Counted from the first letter of the stretch, positions 52,895 to 61,884 are shown. The stretch: DNA of 64,000 nucleotides from Lachnospiraceae bacterium (GCA_910574195.1 CAJTBF010000011.1:74563-138562), one strand, 5' to 3'. Notes: a model not told the origin generated them from the letters alone. Made by a program: numbers and translations.

Positions 52895-54247
52895 TTATTC
52901 GGCTGCGATTGCCTTGTCCAGATCAGCAAGGAAATCATCCACAGAATAGTTCGGATCTGTAAAGAACTTGCTTGCCGCTTCCATAGACAGTGTCGTTCCG
53001 GTCGATGTTGGCATAATATCCTGCAGGAAGTTCTTAGAATATTCGAATTTCTTCATATCTTCTGCAAACTGTGCAACTGCCGCTGCCGGTTCCTCCGGAA
53101 GTTCCCAATTCATCTTCGCTGCATCAAACGGAACTGCAACATTCCCTAATACCGTGTATTCATACTGGTTTCTCAGTTTGGAAAGTCCGATTGCCAGATC
53201 TACTGCTTCTTCCGGATTTTCTGTTGCCGCATTGACCATAAATCCACAGTTCGTCTTCTGTCCGCCGGAAATATTTACACCGTAATCCTCCACGTCCTCT
53301 GCATGAACCATGGGATAGTACATCAAACCTGCATTATCACCAAATTCCTGACAAATCGACGTCAAGGTAGAACTTGTCTCGGAAATAATCGCCGCTTTCT
53401 TAGTAGAGAACAGTGCGCCTGCCTCTGTCCGATCCATCAGTCCGATATTTTCCGGGAAATATCCTTTTTCCAGCATCTCCTTTGTCGCTTCCGCCGCTTC
53501 TCTCCATGCGGTGCTGTCTACAAACTTCAATTCTCCGTTCACTGCTTTCCAGGAATCTTCCGGTGAAACTGTATAGGCAAGAGTCTCCATGAAATCAAGG
53601 GCCATCCACTGATCCTTTGCTCCGGTTACGATGGGTGTATATCCCTTTTCTTTCAATGCTTCCAGCGCTGCCATGAAATCGTCCAATGTCTTCGGAGTTT
53701 CCTTAATTCCTGCCTCTTCAAAAGCCTCTTTATTATACATATTTATCCAATAAGAAGTCGGTTCAAATGGAATTGCAAATATTTCATCCTGCTCCTGAAC
53801 AAAAGAAGCGACCTGCGGCACCATATTATCATAAAATCCGGAGGATTCCAGATAATCGTTCATTTTCAGAACATAATTTCCGTTGATCAGAGGTGTTGCC
53901 CATGTACCGCCATGACACCACCAAACATCCACCGCATCACTGCCGGATGCCAACGCGGTTCTGATCTTTGTCTCCACGGTCTGTGCATCTCCCTGCGTAA
54001 TTTCAAATGATACATTATAATCTGGAAATTCTTCCGGAAGGACTTCTTCAATGTAGTGTGCAATGTCCAGCATGTTGTCCTCTGTCACAAAAAACTCTAC
54101 ATTCAGATCTGTCTTTTTTGCCGTATCTTCTGCTTTTTCCGTGTCTGCACTACTGTCACCGCCATTGCCGGATCCGCATGCCATGGTTCCCATAGCCAGA
54201 ATCATTCCCAACGATAACGCCACTGCTTTTTTTAGATTCTTCTTCAT
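52895..54247 (-). CDS. Extracellular sugar-binding lipoprotein (family 1 solute-binding protein)
   Basis: 450 residues. Type II signal MKKNLKKAVALSLGMILAMGTMACGSGNG with lipobox TMAC, then an Asp/Glu/Ser-rich linker and a family 1 binding fold (VKMNDYLESSGFYDNMVPQVASF-like region, EIFAIPFEPTSYWINMYNKEAFEEAG, GYTPIVTGAKDQW). It captures a carbohydrate for the MalFG-type permeases. ATG 54247 lies 9 bases from GGAG; ATG 54256 directly abuts that site and is less likely. Sugar unknown. Confidence 0.93.
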   Translation of the reverse strand: MKKNLKKAVALSLGMILAMGTMACGSGNGGDSSADTEKAEDTAKKTDLNVEFFVTEDNMLDIAHYIEEVLPEEFPDYNVSFEITQGDAQTVETKIRTALASGSDAVDVWWCHGGTWATPLINGNYVLKMNDYLESSGFYDNMVPQVASFVQEQDEIFAIPFEPTSYWINMYNKEAFEEAGIKETPKTLDDFMAALEALKEKGYTPIVTGAKDQWMALDFMETLAYTVSPEDSWKAVNGELKFVDSTAWREAAEATKEMLEKGYFPENIGLMDRTEAGALFSTKKAAIISETSSTLTSICQEFGDNAGLMYYPMVHAEDVEDYGVNISGGQKTNCGFMVNAATENPEEAVDLAIGLSKLRNQYEYTVLGNVAVPFDAAKMNWELPEEPAAAVAQFAEDMKKFEYSKNFLQDIMPTSTGTTLSMEAASKFFTDPNYSVDDFLADLDKAIAAE

Positions 54248-54281
54248 AAACTTCATCTCCTTTTTTAGTGTCTCTTATTTG

Positions 54282-54295
54282 GAATAAATTTATTC
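54282..54295. promoter_or_regulatory. Palindrome upstream of the binding-protein gene
   Basis: GAATAAATTTATTC is a perfect 14-base palindrome in the 113-base gap between the binding-protein start and the response-regulator stop. It could bind the AraC-type regulator encoded just upstream; this is inference from position. Confidence 0.35.
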
Positions 54296-54360
54296 TAGCA
54301 TTTTGATCTCTATTTAGGAAATAAAGTATTTTGCCGTTTTATCATTTTTTTTGATATTTT

Positions 54361-55977
54361 CTAAAGAATCTTTTTTTCCCGATATTCGTTGGGAATCATT
54401 CCCACGATCTGTTTAAATGTAGAGAAGAAATGGTTGTAATTCTTGAATCCGGTCTCAAACGCCACTTCTTTGAGAGGTATTCCCTCCCTGGTTTCCAACA
54501 TCTGCTTTGCTTTCTCAATCCGAATATGATTCAGATAACTTACCAGATTCATTCCCGTATCGCTCTTGAATACTCTGCTTAGGTGGCTTCCGCTTACCTG
54601 CAGATATTCTGCCGTTTCACTCAGGGAAATCGGGTGTTTATAATTCTGATGAAGATACGCAATGGCATTGGCCGTCAGTTTATTATATTTTTTATGTTCT
54701 TCTCTCACCGTACCCAGGTCACAAAAATCCATACAGATTTCTCTTAACCATCTTTCAAATTCTTCTAACGTCTCCAGACGCTGGACCTTTCGAAAACGTT
54801 CGTTATGGGCATTCAACGAATGTAAATCCAGCTTTTTTTGTTCTGCAAGATGCGCAATCTGCTGCAGAATTTCAGAAAAGAAATCTCTTACTTTTTTCTC
54901 CTGTTCTTTTCTTTTTCTGATCTGACAAAACAATCCGGTAATCTTTTCCTCTACGCCTTCCCGGTCATTTTCCAAAAGTAATTCCAAAATCTGATCTTTG
55001 TAAGATGCATCGGGCACATCCCCTTTTTCCTCTGAGGAGGAAAACTCCGTCAAAAGCGCCTGCTCCCAAATGGTATGTCCTCCTCCCAGATAGAATTTAC
55101 TCCGCAGCCGCTGTTCCGCCTTCTTATAATACTCGGAAAGTTCCTGCAGACTGAATGCAATCGAACTGATGCTGGCTGTAATCGTCATATTCAAAAATCG
55201 TTTCAGATTTCTTCGGATCTCCAGCAATAACGTATTAAGCATCTGCTGCGCTTCAAAAATACTATAAATCCGATCGCAGGATAATACCATACAATATTGA
55301 TTGTCCCGGATTTTTACTGCCATAATTCCCGCCGTCTTTTCTGTCGTCTCTCTAAAAAGCTGTTCGATAAACTGCTGAATTCGATATTGTCCCCGCTCGT
55401 CCATTTCTTCCGTAATCAAAAAATAGTCGTCAATTTCACAAAGTGCAAGTATATTGCGCTTCTCTCCCAGGGGCAGCCTGTAATCAACAATCCATTGCCG
55501 GCACTCTTCCTCCAGTTCAAAAAAGTGCAGCAGAATTCGTCGGGTATACAATGCGCGGAGATATTCTCTGTCCCGCAGGGTAAGATTCTCATTTTGCTCA
55601 TTTTCCTTGGCATTGTCCACTGCCAGAAGTGTTTTCCATAACTGTTCCGCATTCAATTCCCCTTTCAGAATGTAATCCAATGCGCCTAGTTTCATGCTCT
55701 CACGAACATATGCAAAATCATTATAAGAACTCAGCACAATGACGGATACCGGATATTTCCTCCGAATAATTTCCCGGATCAATTCGACTCCGTTCATAAT
55801 CGGCATGTCCATATCCACCAATACGATCTGCGGCATACACATCTGCATCTTTTCCAGCGCTTCCCTTCCGTTTGCAGCCTCCCAGACAATCGTATCGCCG
55901 TATTGTTCCCATTCCACCATAGAACGAATTTTATTACGCGCCATATAGTCATCATCCACAATCAATATCGTCTTCAT
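54361..55977 (-). CDS. AraC-family response regulator (YesN type)
   Basis: 538 residues: receiver domain with Asp55 (IVLVDMDMPIMNGVEL), a long middle segment (about 125-430), and two AraC helix-turn-helices at the C-terminus (ISLSETAEYLQVSGSHLSRVFKSDTGMNLVSYLNHIRIEKAKQML and PLKEVAFETGFKNYNHFFSTFKQIVGMIPNEYR). It overlaps the kinase gene by 26 bases. It is probably the activator of the sugar ABC operon downstream. Confidence 0.94.
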   Translation of the reverse strand: MKTILIVDDDYMARNKIRSMVEWEQYGDTIVWEAANGREALEKMQMCMPQIVLVDMDMPIMNGVELIREIIRRKYPVSVIVLSSYNDFAYVRESMKLGALDYILKGELNAEQLWKTLLAVDNAKENEQNENLTLRDREYLRALYTRRILLHFFELEEECRQWIVDYRLPLGEKRNILALCEIDDYFLITEEMDERGQYRIQQFIEQLFRETTEKTAGIMAVKIRDNQYCMVLSCDRIYSIFEAQQMLNTLLLEIRRNLKRFLNMTITASISSIAFSLQELSEYYKKAEQRLRSKFYLGGGHTIWEQALLTEFSSSEEKGDVPDASYKDQILELLLENDREGVEEKITGLFCQIRKRKEQEKKVRDFFSEILQQIAHLAEQKKLDLHSLNAHNERFRKVQRLETLEEFERWLREICMDFCDLGTVREEHKKYNKLTANAIAYLHQNYKHPISLSETAEYLQVSGSHLSRVFKSDTGMNLVSYLNHIRIEKAKQMLETREGIPLKEVAFETGFKNYNHFFSTFKQIVGMIPNEYREKKIL

Positions 55978-57754
55978 CTATATCCCTCTCGTTTGCCGGA
56001 AAAATAAGTTCTACTACCGTGAAACCGGGTCTGCTTAAAATCGTAATCCCATAAGAATCCCCAAATAATAATTTCAGCCTCTGATCCACACTTTTTACCC
56101 CCAGTCCGCATATTCCTTTCTCCGATCTGCTTCCTGCCAAAAGCTCTCTTTGTAATTCCTCGGAAATTCCGGGACCATTGTCGGTCACTGAAAGATGGAT
56201 CTCCTGGTTCTCCAGGCTTCCCTGAATTCTTACAATTCCTTCCCGTTCTTCCATCTGAGAAACCCCGTGGACAATCGCATTTTCCACAATCGGCTGAAGT
56301 ACAAATTTAGGGATTTTCTGAGAAAGCAGCACTTCCGGAATCTCAAACTCCACCTGGTAAAAATCTGCGAAACGATACGACTGAATCAGCAGGTAGTCTT
56401 TCACATAAGAAATTTCTTTCTCCAATGTAATGATTTTACTTTCCTTTCCCATACTGACTACCAGAATATTGGTCAGTGCATTCGCAATATTTTCAATATG
56501 TTCCATCCCCCGAAGCTTTGCAAGATAAGAAATCGTATTCAGTGTATTCGCCAGGAAATGTGGATTGATCTGAGCCTGCAGTGCATCAAATTCCAACTTT
56601 GCTTTCTGCTCTGTCTGTTCCTGAATATTTTGCATGAGCGTATGAATCTCCGCTGTTGCACAGTTGAACCCTTCCGCCAGTTGTCGTATCTCATCTTCCC
56701 CCTCATCTTTGATCTGCTGTTCAAACTGTCCTTCCCGAAGCAAAAAGGTATATTCCAGTATATGGTTCAATGGAATAACAATACTGGTATTGATTGTCGC
56801 CGCAATGGTAAATCCCAGAATCAGAACAACCACCCCGATGAAAACCATCAAAATACTTGTGGAATTCGAAACAGAATGAATATAAAAATAAGGGATCAGT
56901 GCAAACATATACCATCCCGTCGTGCCCATTTGTTTCCAAACAGTCATATATTCTTTTCCTTCAATTTCAAAATCTGTGCTCTGGTGCTGCTCACCGGAAA
57001 ATGTATCCAACAGGGAGGACGCATCTATTTTTTCATATTCTTCCCGGCTCCCGGAGACCAAAATTCCCTCTGTATTTATCGTATACATCGCAGTACCTTC
57101 TCCAAGAGATTTTTCAATATCTTCGTAAATATCTCTCAGAAATCTTTCATTCAAGCCTATAATCATGATCCCGCCAATCTCTCCGGTTGCCAGCTTCCGT
57201 ACCCGGTTTACCAGATAAAGTCCCGGTACTCCCTCTTCTGCCCTCTCCGGGTAATACCAGTAATATGGTGTCTCCTGTTCTTCTGCATCCGATGTGATCT
57301 CCTTCATATTATCCTGCATCCCTGGATACTCTTTTCCAAACAACAGATAAGTCTGTTCCCCGGACGCAAGATAGGCAACACTCTGTACATATTTTTTATT
57401 ACCAAATCTCATCCGGCAAACGTTGGATACAAGACGATAATTATTCAGGAAATCCCAATCTACTTTTTGCTGATTCTGCACCATATTCTGAAAGCTGTCC
57501 GAATATACCAGCTCGATTCCGCACTCTTCCAGCCACTCCACCTCGTTTTCCATGTTGGTGCCCAGTTGGTCCATCAATGCCTCAGAATATGTCTGTATTG
57601 TTTTCTTCATGGATTTATTAAAGATAATATGTGTCAAAAGTATAATGAAAATAATGGGAATAAGAACCAGAAAAGCAATGCTGTAATTCAGCCGTTTCTT
57701 TATACTGAATTTTCGTAAATTCGTCCATAAAAAGGATGTATGTGTATCTTTCAT
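55952..57754 (-). CDS. Sensor histidine kinase (YesM type)
   Basis: 600 residues: helix 1 (about 20-42), a long extracytoplasmic Cache-like sensor (about 43-310), helix 2 (about 312-335), HAMP, then a His_kinase domain with LQAQINPHFLANTLNTISYLAKL (phospho-acceptor His) and an ATPase domain (PIVENAIVHGVSQ, VTDNGPGISEEL, GLGVKSVDQRL). ATG 57754 has GGGGAGGAAGAG upstream; the extension to 57907 would translate the antisense of the tRNA region. It senses an extracellular sugar or the loaded binding protein and signals to the YesN-type regulator. Confidence 0.94.
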   Translation of the reverse strand: MKDTHTSFLWTNLRKFSIKKRLNYSIAFLVLIPIIFIILLTHIIFNKSMKKTIQTYSEALMDQLGTNMENEVEWLEECGIELVYSDSFQNMVQNQQKVDWDFLNNYRLVSNVCRMRFGNKKYVQSVAYLASGEQTYLLFGKEYPGMQDNMKEITSDAEEQETPYYWYYPERAEEGVPGLYLVNRVRKLATGEIGGIMIIGLNERFLRDIYEDIEKSLGEGTAMYTINTEGILVSGSREEYEKIDASSLLDTFSGEQHQSTDFEIEGKEYMTVWKQMGTTGWYMFALIPYFYIHSVSNSTSILMVFIGVVVLILGFTIAATINTSIVIPLNHILEYTFLLREGQFEQQIKDEGEDEIRQLAEGFNCATAEIHTLMQNIQEQTEQKAKLEFDALQAQINPHFLANTLNTISYLAKLRGMEHIENIANALTNILVVSMGKESKIITLEKEISYVKDYLLIQSYRFADFYQVEFEIPEVLLSQKIPKFVLQPIVENAIVHGVSQMEEREGIVRIQGSLENQEIHLSVTDNGPGISEELQRELLAGSRSEKGICGLGVKSVDQRLKLLFGDSYGITILSRPGFTVVELIFPANERDIDEDDIDCG

Positions 57755-57782
57755 ACTCTTCCTCCCCGTATAACGATCTTTT

Positions 57783-57833
57783 TTATTTCCGCGAAGCAAC
57801 GAGCCAGGCAGCCATGCTTGCATGAGTATTTGA
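57783..57833. repeat. Dispersed intergenic repeat, copy B
   Basis: The plus strand reads GCGAAGCAACGAGCCAGGCA then GCCATGCTTGCATG. This matches the reverse complement of 48481-48531. It lies between the kinase start and the tRNA terminator. The internal CATGC-TTGCATG can form a small hairpin. Confidence 0.7.
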
Positions 57834-57839
57834 CTTTTC

Positions 57840-57877
57840 AAAAAGGCCCGATTCCGGTACTCCCGAAACCAGGCCTT
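57840..57877 (-). terminator. Terminator of tRNA-Val
   Basis: Minus strand AAGGCC near 57877-57872 pairs with GGCCTT near 57848-57843 across an imperfect inner stem, followed by a T-run at 57844-57840. It lies 5 bases after the tRNA. Confidence 0.65.
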
Positions 57878-57882
57878 ATGAA

Positions 57883-57956
57883 TGGAAGCAATGGGGCTCG
57901 AACCCATGACCTCTCGCGTGTGAGGCGAACGCTCATCCCAGCTGAGCTATGCTTCC
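57883..57956 (-). tRNA. tRNA-Val (CAC anticodon)
   Basis: 74 bases on the minus strand fold as a cloverleaf: acceptor GGAAGCA/TGCTTCC, D arm GCTC/GAGC, anticodon stem TTCGC/GCGAG with loop CTCACAC (anticodon CAC, reading GTG), T arm ATGGG-TTCGAGC-CCCAT and discriminator A. The CCA end is not encoded. Confidence 0.95.
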
Positions 57957-58041
57957 ATCAAATATGATACAAAAACGGGAAAATCCTAAAAACTTTTCCC
58001 TGTTCACAGCGCCCTGATCCATCCATGGACAAACTGCAAAA

Positions 58042-58383
58042 TGGACCTGGCGGGAGTCGAACCCGCGTCCAAAAACCTATCCCATGTACTTCTACTATCA
58101 TAGTTCGTTCTTTTTCATTCCCTCTGCCGTACGGAAACGAACATCCTTACGGGTTTGGTAGCTTCATAATACGCCTGCCGGCTCAAAGCTTTGCCGGTAT
58201 CGTTTCCCGCATGGTCGGTGCCAGATTCCCGGAGTGCGGGTGCCCCGGGGCTGACATGCAGCAATTAGGCTGCAGCTAATTCGAAATTATCGTTAGCGTT
58301 TAATTTTAAGTTTGCGATTTGACGCATCTGCCTGCGGATAGCTTCTCCATCTTCAAGATCCCTGTCGAAACCAGTACAAGCCC
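58042..58383 (-). ncRNA. ssrA: Transfer-messenger RNA (tmRNA)
   Basis: 342 bases. The 5' end GGGCTTGTACTGGTTTCGAC and the 3' tRNA-like part (GGACGCGGGTTCGACTCCCG then CCAGGTCCA) pair as an acceptor stem with G-U pairs. The tag frame lies at 58315-58265: ANLKLNANDNFELAAA and TAA. tmRNA with SmpB rescues stalled ribosomes and marks their products for degradation. CCA is not encoded. Confidence 0.95.
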
Positions 58384-58411
58384 TTGCTATATAAATAGAT
58401 ATTACCTATTT

Positions 58412-58440
58412 ATTTTAAAAAAAAGTCTGACATAAGTCAA
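58412..58440 (-). promoter_or_regulatory. Promoter of tmRNA
   Basis: Minus strand TTGACT (58440-58435), 17 bases, TAAAAT (58417-58412), about 29 bases before the mature 5' end, allowing a short leader that is removed by processing. Confidence 0.65.
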
Positions 58441-58485
58441 GAGAAACCTTTCATTTATCTAAAAATATAGTAACAGTTCAGCCCA

Positions 58486-58611
58486 GGACTTTGCACTTGC
58501 TGCAAAGTCCGTAAGAATACATAGCAGTTGGAATAGAATCCGGCCTCTTTGCCGCAAGGCAAACTTCAACAGGCCGGATTCCGTAACTATTTAGCCGTAG
58601 GCTGAATAGTT
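58486..58611. repeat. Three consecutive hairpins upstream of the phospholipase-like gene
   Basis: Stem A: 58486-58495 with 58501-58510 (10 bp perfect). Stem B: GAATCCGGCC 58536-58545 with 58572-58581, enclosing TTTGCC-GCAA-GGCAAA (58548-58563). Stem C: 58585-58596 with 58600-58611 (12 bp, one G-U). They fill most of the 325-base gap 58384-58708; the rest contains the tmRNA promoter and AT-rich sequence. None has a T-run. Confidence 0.7.
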
Positions 58612-58708
58612 ACAAAAATATAAAATCTTCTTCTCATAACTGTTTTATATTCCCGCCCTTTATGATAAAATAAGAAAGGTTACAAACATAGAAAGGGGTT
58701 CTGATTTT

Positions 58709-59530
58709 ATGCCAACAACATACGCACACTACAAATTTGGCAGAGACGTGATCAGTGCACTTCCCAGATCACTCCAGCATTCGATTGAAAACAACCGGGA
58801 ATTATACGACATTGGTCTGCATGGACCGGATATTCTGTTCTACTATAAAGTAACTTCAAAGAATCATGTAAATGCCGCCGGATATCATCTGCATGATCAA
58901 TTTGCAGATGTATTTTTCAGACAGGCCGCCGATATCATAAAACAATCTGCCAATCCGGACGCTGCTCAGGCATATATCTATGGATTTATCTGCCACTTTG
59001 CACTGGACAGTGAATGTCACAAATACATTGAAAAAATGATACAGGTAAGCGGCATAAGCCATGCGGAGATTGAAATGGAGTTTGACCGCCTGCTTTTGAC
59101 AGAAGATTTCATCAATCCGGTTTCTTATCTGGCAAGCAGGCATATTCATCCGACAAAAAAGAATGCGGAAATCATCGCGCCTTTTTTTGATGGAATCACA
59201 ACAGAAGAAGTGGAAAAAACATTATCTTCTATGATCTCCGTTCATAAATTACTGCTCGCTCCGAAACCATTAAAACGGAACTTCCTGTTCTTAGGTATGA
59301 GACTGGCCGGTTTATATGCCTCTCATCACGGCATGGTCATGAGTCTGGAAGCCAATCCTGCCTGTCAGGATTACTGCCGGCTTTTGAAAAAATTATATGC
59401 GGGTGCCGTTCCTCTTGCCGCCGGTCTGATCCTGAAATATCAGAAAATGCTTCTTCAAAATGCCGCGCTTCCGGAACGCTTTCACGAAACTTTCGGTCCG
59501 GGCGAAAAGTGGGAAAGTCTCCCGCTTTAA
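58709..59530 (+). CDS. Zinc-dependent phospholipase C family protein
   Basis: 273 residues with the histidine-rich layout of the Zn-dependent PLC/S1-P1 fold: MPTTYAHYKFG (N-terminal His), YDIGLHGPDILFYY (His/Asp), YHLHDQFAD and YIYGFICHFALDSECHKYIE. No signal peptide is visible, so the protein is probably cytoplasmic, unlike classical secreted PLC toxins. Substrate unknown. AGAAAGGGG precedes ATG 58709. An MFS transporter gene follows after 45 bases in the same direction. Confidence 0.85.
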   Translation: MPTTYAHYKFGRDVISALPRSLQHSIENNRELYDIGLHGPDILFYYKVTSKNHVNAAGYHLHDQFADVFFRQAADIIKQSANPDAAQAYIYGFICHFALDSECHKYIEKMIQVSGISHAEIEMEFDRLLLTEDFINPVSYLASRHIHPTKKNAEIIAPFFDGITTEEVEKTLSSMISVHKLLLAPKPLKRNFLFLGMRLAGLYASHHGMVMSLEANPACQDYCRLLKKLYAGAVPLAAGLILKYQKMLLQNAALPERFHETFGPGEKWESLPL

Positions 59531-59575
59531 AAACAGAAAAGCTGGATAAGCTAACAAATACCAGAGGAGGTGCAT

Positions 59576-60817
59576 ATGAAATTTAAATTGACAGCATTAG
59601 AAAAAAAATGGGTACTCTATGACGTGGGAAATTCGGCATTTACCATGCTGGTTGCGACCATCTTCCCCATCTATTTCAATTATCTTGCCGAAAATGCAGG
59701 AATCTCCAACGCAAATTATCTTGCTTACTGGGGATATGCCTCCTCCATCTGCACCTTGCTTGTCGCTCTCATGGGCCCTACCCTGGGGGCGATCGCAGAC
59801 ACAAAAAATTTCAAAAAGAGAATTTTCAAAATCGTTCTGTTTCTTGGAGTAGCCGGATGTATTCTGCTGGGATTTCTCTCCTCCTGGCTCTGGTTCCTGG
59901 TGGTATTTATTCTTGCGAAAACCGGATATTCTGCCAGTCTTGTTTTTTATGATGCCATGCTGACGGATGTCACAGAGCCAAAACGGATGGATACTGTTTC
60001 CTCCCAGGGCTTTGCCTGGGGGTACATCGGAAGCTGTATCCCTTTTATTGCCAGTCTTGGCATCGTACTGGGCGGTGGATCGATCGGACTGACCATGCAG
60101 TCCTCCATGGTGATCGCGTTCCTGATCATCGCCATATGGTGGCTGCTTTCTGCCGTTCCACTGCTTCTATCCTATGAACAGAAATATTACATTGCATCTA
60201 CGGAACATGTGATTCAAAACAGTTTCCGCCGTCTTGGAAAAACATTCCGGGATATGAAAAAGGAACCTCATATTTTTTTGTTTCTACTCGCTTTTTTCTT
60301 TTATATCGATGGTGTTTACACGATTATTGATATGGCGACCGCCTATGGACAGGCGCTGGGATTGGACAGCACCGGTTTGCTTCTGGCACTTCTGCTGACG
60401 CAGATTGTGGCATTCCCTTCCGTACTGCTTTTGAATCAAATTGCCAAAAAGATCCACGCCACCACGATTTTAACACTATGTATTGGAGCATACTTATTCA
60501 TCTCTGTGTATGCTTACGGTTTGCATACGCAAAGAGATTTCTGGATCCTTGCCGTACTGGTCGGAATGTTCCAGGGAAGCGTACAGGCGCTCTCCCGCTC
60601 CTATTTCGGAAAAATCATTCCGGCAGAAAAATCCGGTGAATACTTCGGTCTATATGATATCTGTGGAAAAGGAGCCGCTATTCTTGGAACCTCCCTGGTT
60701 TCTGTTACAACACAGCTTACCGGACAGATGAATCTGGGAGTCAGTATGATTTCTATTTTATTTGTGATCGGACTTCTCCTTTTTCGAAAAGCAATAAAGC
60801 TAAATCCCGCAAAATAA
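59576..60817 (+). CDS. MFS transporter (UMF1/Atg22-like)
   Basis: 413 residues with about 12 helices. WVLYDVGNSAFTMLVATIFPIYF at the N-terminus and FAWGYIGSCIPFI match the unknown MFS 1 (UMF1) group related to Atg22; GSVQALSRSYFGKIIPAEKSGEYFGLYDICGKGAAILG near 330-370 is the strongest signature. AGAGGAGG lies 5 bases before ATG 59576; GTG 59570 is a weaker choice. Some bacterial members may export small molecules; the substrate is unknown. It is probably co-transcribed with the phospholipase-like gene. Confidence 0.88.
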   Translation: MKFKLTALEKKWVLYDVGNSAFTMLVATIFPIYFNYLAENAGISNANYLAYWGYASSICTLLVALMGPTLGAIADTKNFKKRIFKIVLFLGVAGCILLGFLSSWLWFLVVFILAKTGYSASLVFYDAMLTDVTEPKRMDTVSSQGFAWGYIGSCIPFIASLGIVLGGGSIGLTMQSSMVIAFLIIAIWWLLSAVPLLLSYEQKYYIASTEHVIQNSFRRLGKTFRDMKKEPHIFLFLLAFFFYIDGVYTIIDMATAYGQALGLDSTGLLLALLLTQIVAFPSVLLLNQIAKKIHATTILTLCIGAYLFISVYAYGLHTQRDFWILAVLVGMFQGSVQALSRSYFGKIIPAEKSGEYFGLYDICGKGAAILGTSLVSVTTQLTGQMNLGVSMISILFVIGLLLFRKAIKLNPAK

Positions 60818-60823
60818 AAACAA

Positions 60824-60861
60824 GGCAGCTGCAAATAGATACCTGCAGCTGCCTCTTTTTT
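60824..60861. terminator. Terminator between MFS transporter and dapA
   Basis: GGCAGCTGCA (60824-60833) pairs perfectly with TGCAGCTGCC (60844-60853), followed by TCTTTTTTG. A-rich sequence on the left means it can also stop leftward dapA transcripts. Confidence 0.92.
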
Positions 60862-60874
60862 GTCCGATTTTTAT

Positions 60875-61759
60875 TTATAGAAGTCCAAATTCCCGCATTG
60901 CCTTCTCCAACACTTCTTTATGCTGCGGTTCGATCTCTGTCAAAGGTCCTCTTAAAGGCCCGCAATTTTTTCCCAGCAAATTCATGGCAGCTTTTACCGG
61001 GATCGGATTCACTTCGCAGAATAACGCATCACACAAGGAAAGTGCTTTCAATTGCATCTGACGGCTTCCTGCAAGATCTCCTTCCAAAAACTTAAATACC
61101 ATCTCATGCACATAAGACGGAGCTACATTCGAAAGTACAGAGATTACACCAAGCCCGCCTAAAGCCAATAACGGAACTACCTGATCATCATTTCCGGAAT
61201 ACAACTCAATATTCCCATCGCACAGAGACATGATCTTTGCCACATTCCCGATATCTCCGGATGCCTCTTTCACTCCTACAATATTATCCACATGACGCAC
61301 CAGATGCGCAATCGTAGCCGGCTGTAATGCACATCCGGTACGGGACGGAACATTATAAAGAACGATGGGAATCTTTACTTCCTTTGCAACCGTCGTGTAA
61401 TGCGCAATCAGTCCGTTCTGCGTTGCTTTATTATAATAAGGGGTTACCAACAGAAGACCTTCCGCCCCCGCTTCCGCGGCAGCCGTTGACAATTGTACCG
61501 CGGTGAAAGTGCTGTTCGAACCGGTTCCTGCAATGACAGGAATCCTATGATGAACCCGTTCGATTGCAAACTTGACTACATCTATATGCTCTTCCTCCGA
61601 CAGTGTCGCAGATTCCCCTGTTGTCCCGCAAATCACGATCGCATCGGTCCCCTCCGCAATTTGTTCTTCGAGGATCTCATCCAATTTTTCATAATTTACT
61701 TCCAGATTATCCTTCATTGGTGTAACAAGCGCAACACCCGCTCCTTTAAAAATAGCCAC
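60875..61759 (-). CDS. dapA: 4-hydroxy-tetrahydrodipicolinate synthase
   Basis: 294 residues with canonical DapA motifs: VALVTPMKD, ICGTTGESATLSEEEH, VLYNVPSRTGC with the catalytic Tyr and VGVKEASGDI with the Schiff-base Lys. It condenses pyruvate with aspartate semialdehyde for lysine and diaminopimelate. AGGAGGAG precedes ATG 61759. It stands alone after a 161-base leader with its own promoter; I saw no lysine riboswitch in this short leader. Confidence 0.95.
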   Translation of the reverse strand: MAIFKGAGVALVTPMKDNLEVNYEKLDEILEEQIAEGTDAIVICGTTGESATLSEEEHIDVVKFAIERVHHRIPVIAGTGSNSTFTAVQLSTAAAEAGAEGLLLVTPYYNKATQNGLIAHYTTVAKEVKIPIVLYNVPSRTGCALQPATIAHLVRHVDNIVGVKEASGDIGNVAKIMSLCDGNIELYSGNDDQVVPLLALGGLGVISVLSNVAPSYVHEMVFKFLEGDLAGSRQMQLKALSLCDALFCEVNPIPVKAAMNLLGKNCGPLRGPLTEIEPQHKEVLEKAMREFGLL

Positions 61760-61884
61760 TGCTTCTCCTCCTTATGTCTCCTATACAAAAAAGAAACGGC
61801 AAAATGCGCCGCCCCATATATACATACTTCGTATAGCAGATAACACTCTATCCTGCACATTCGATTTCCATATATACAATTTTA

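Noticed and set aside
56195..57718. 507-codon plus-strand frame inside the YesM-type kinase
   Set aside because: Antisense shadow; rich in Cys, His and Phe, no ribosome site and no recognisable domain.
57755..57907. N-terminal extension of the YesM-type kinase
   Set aside because: The extension translates repeat and tRNA antisense sequence; GGGGAGGAAGAG supports ATG 57754.
57740..57967. Plus-strand reading frame of 75 codons (SNGARTHDLSRV type)
   Set aside because: It is the antisense of tRNA-Val and its flanks, a well-known false frame.
58025..58279. Plus-strand reading frame of 84 codons
   Set aside because: It is the antisense of tmRNA, with no ribosome site or conserved protein pattern.
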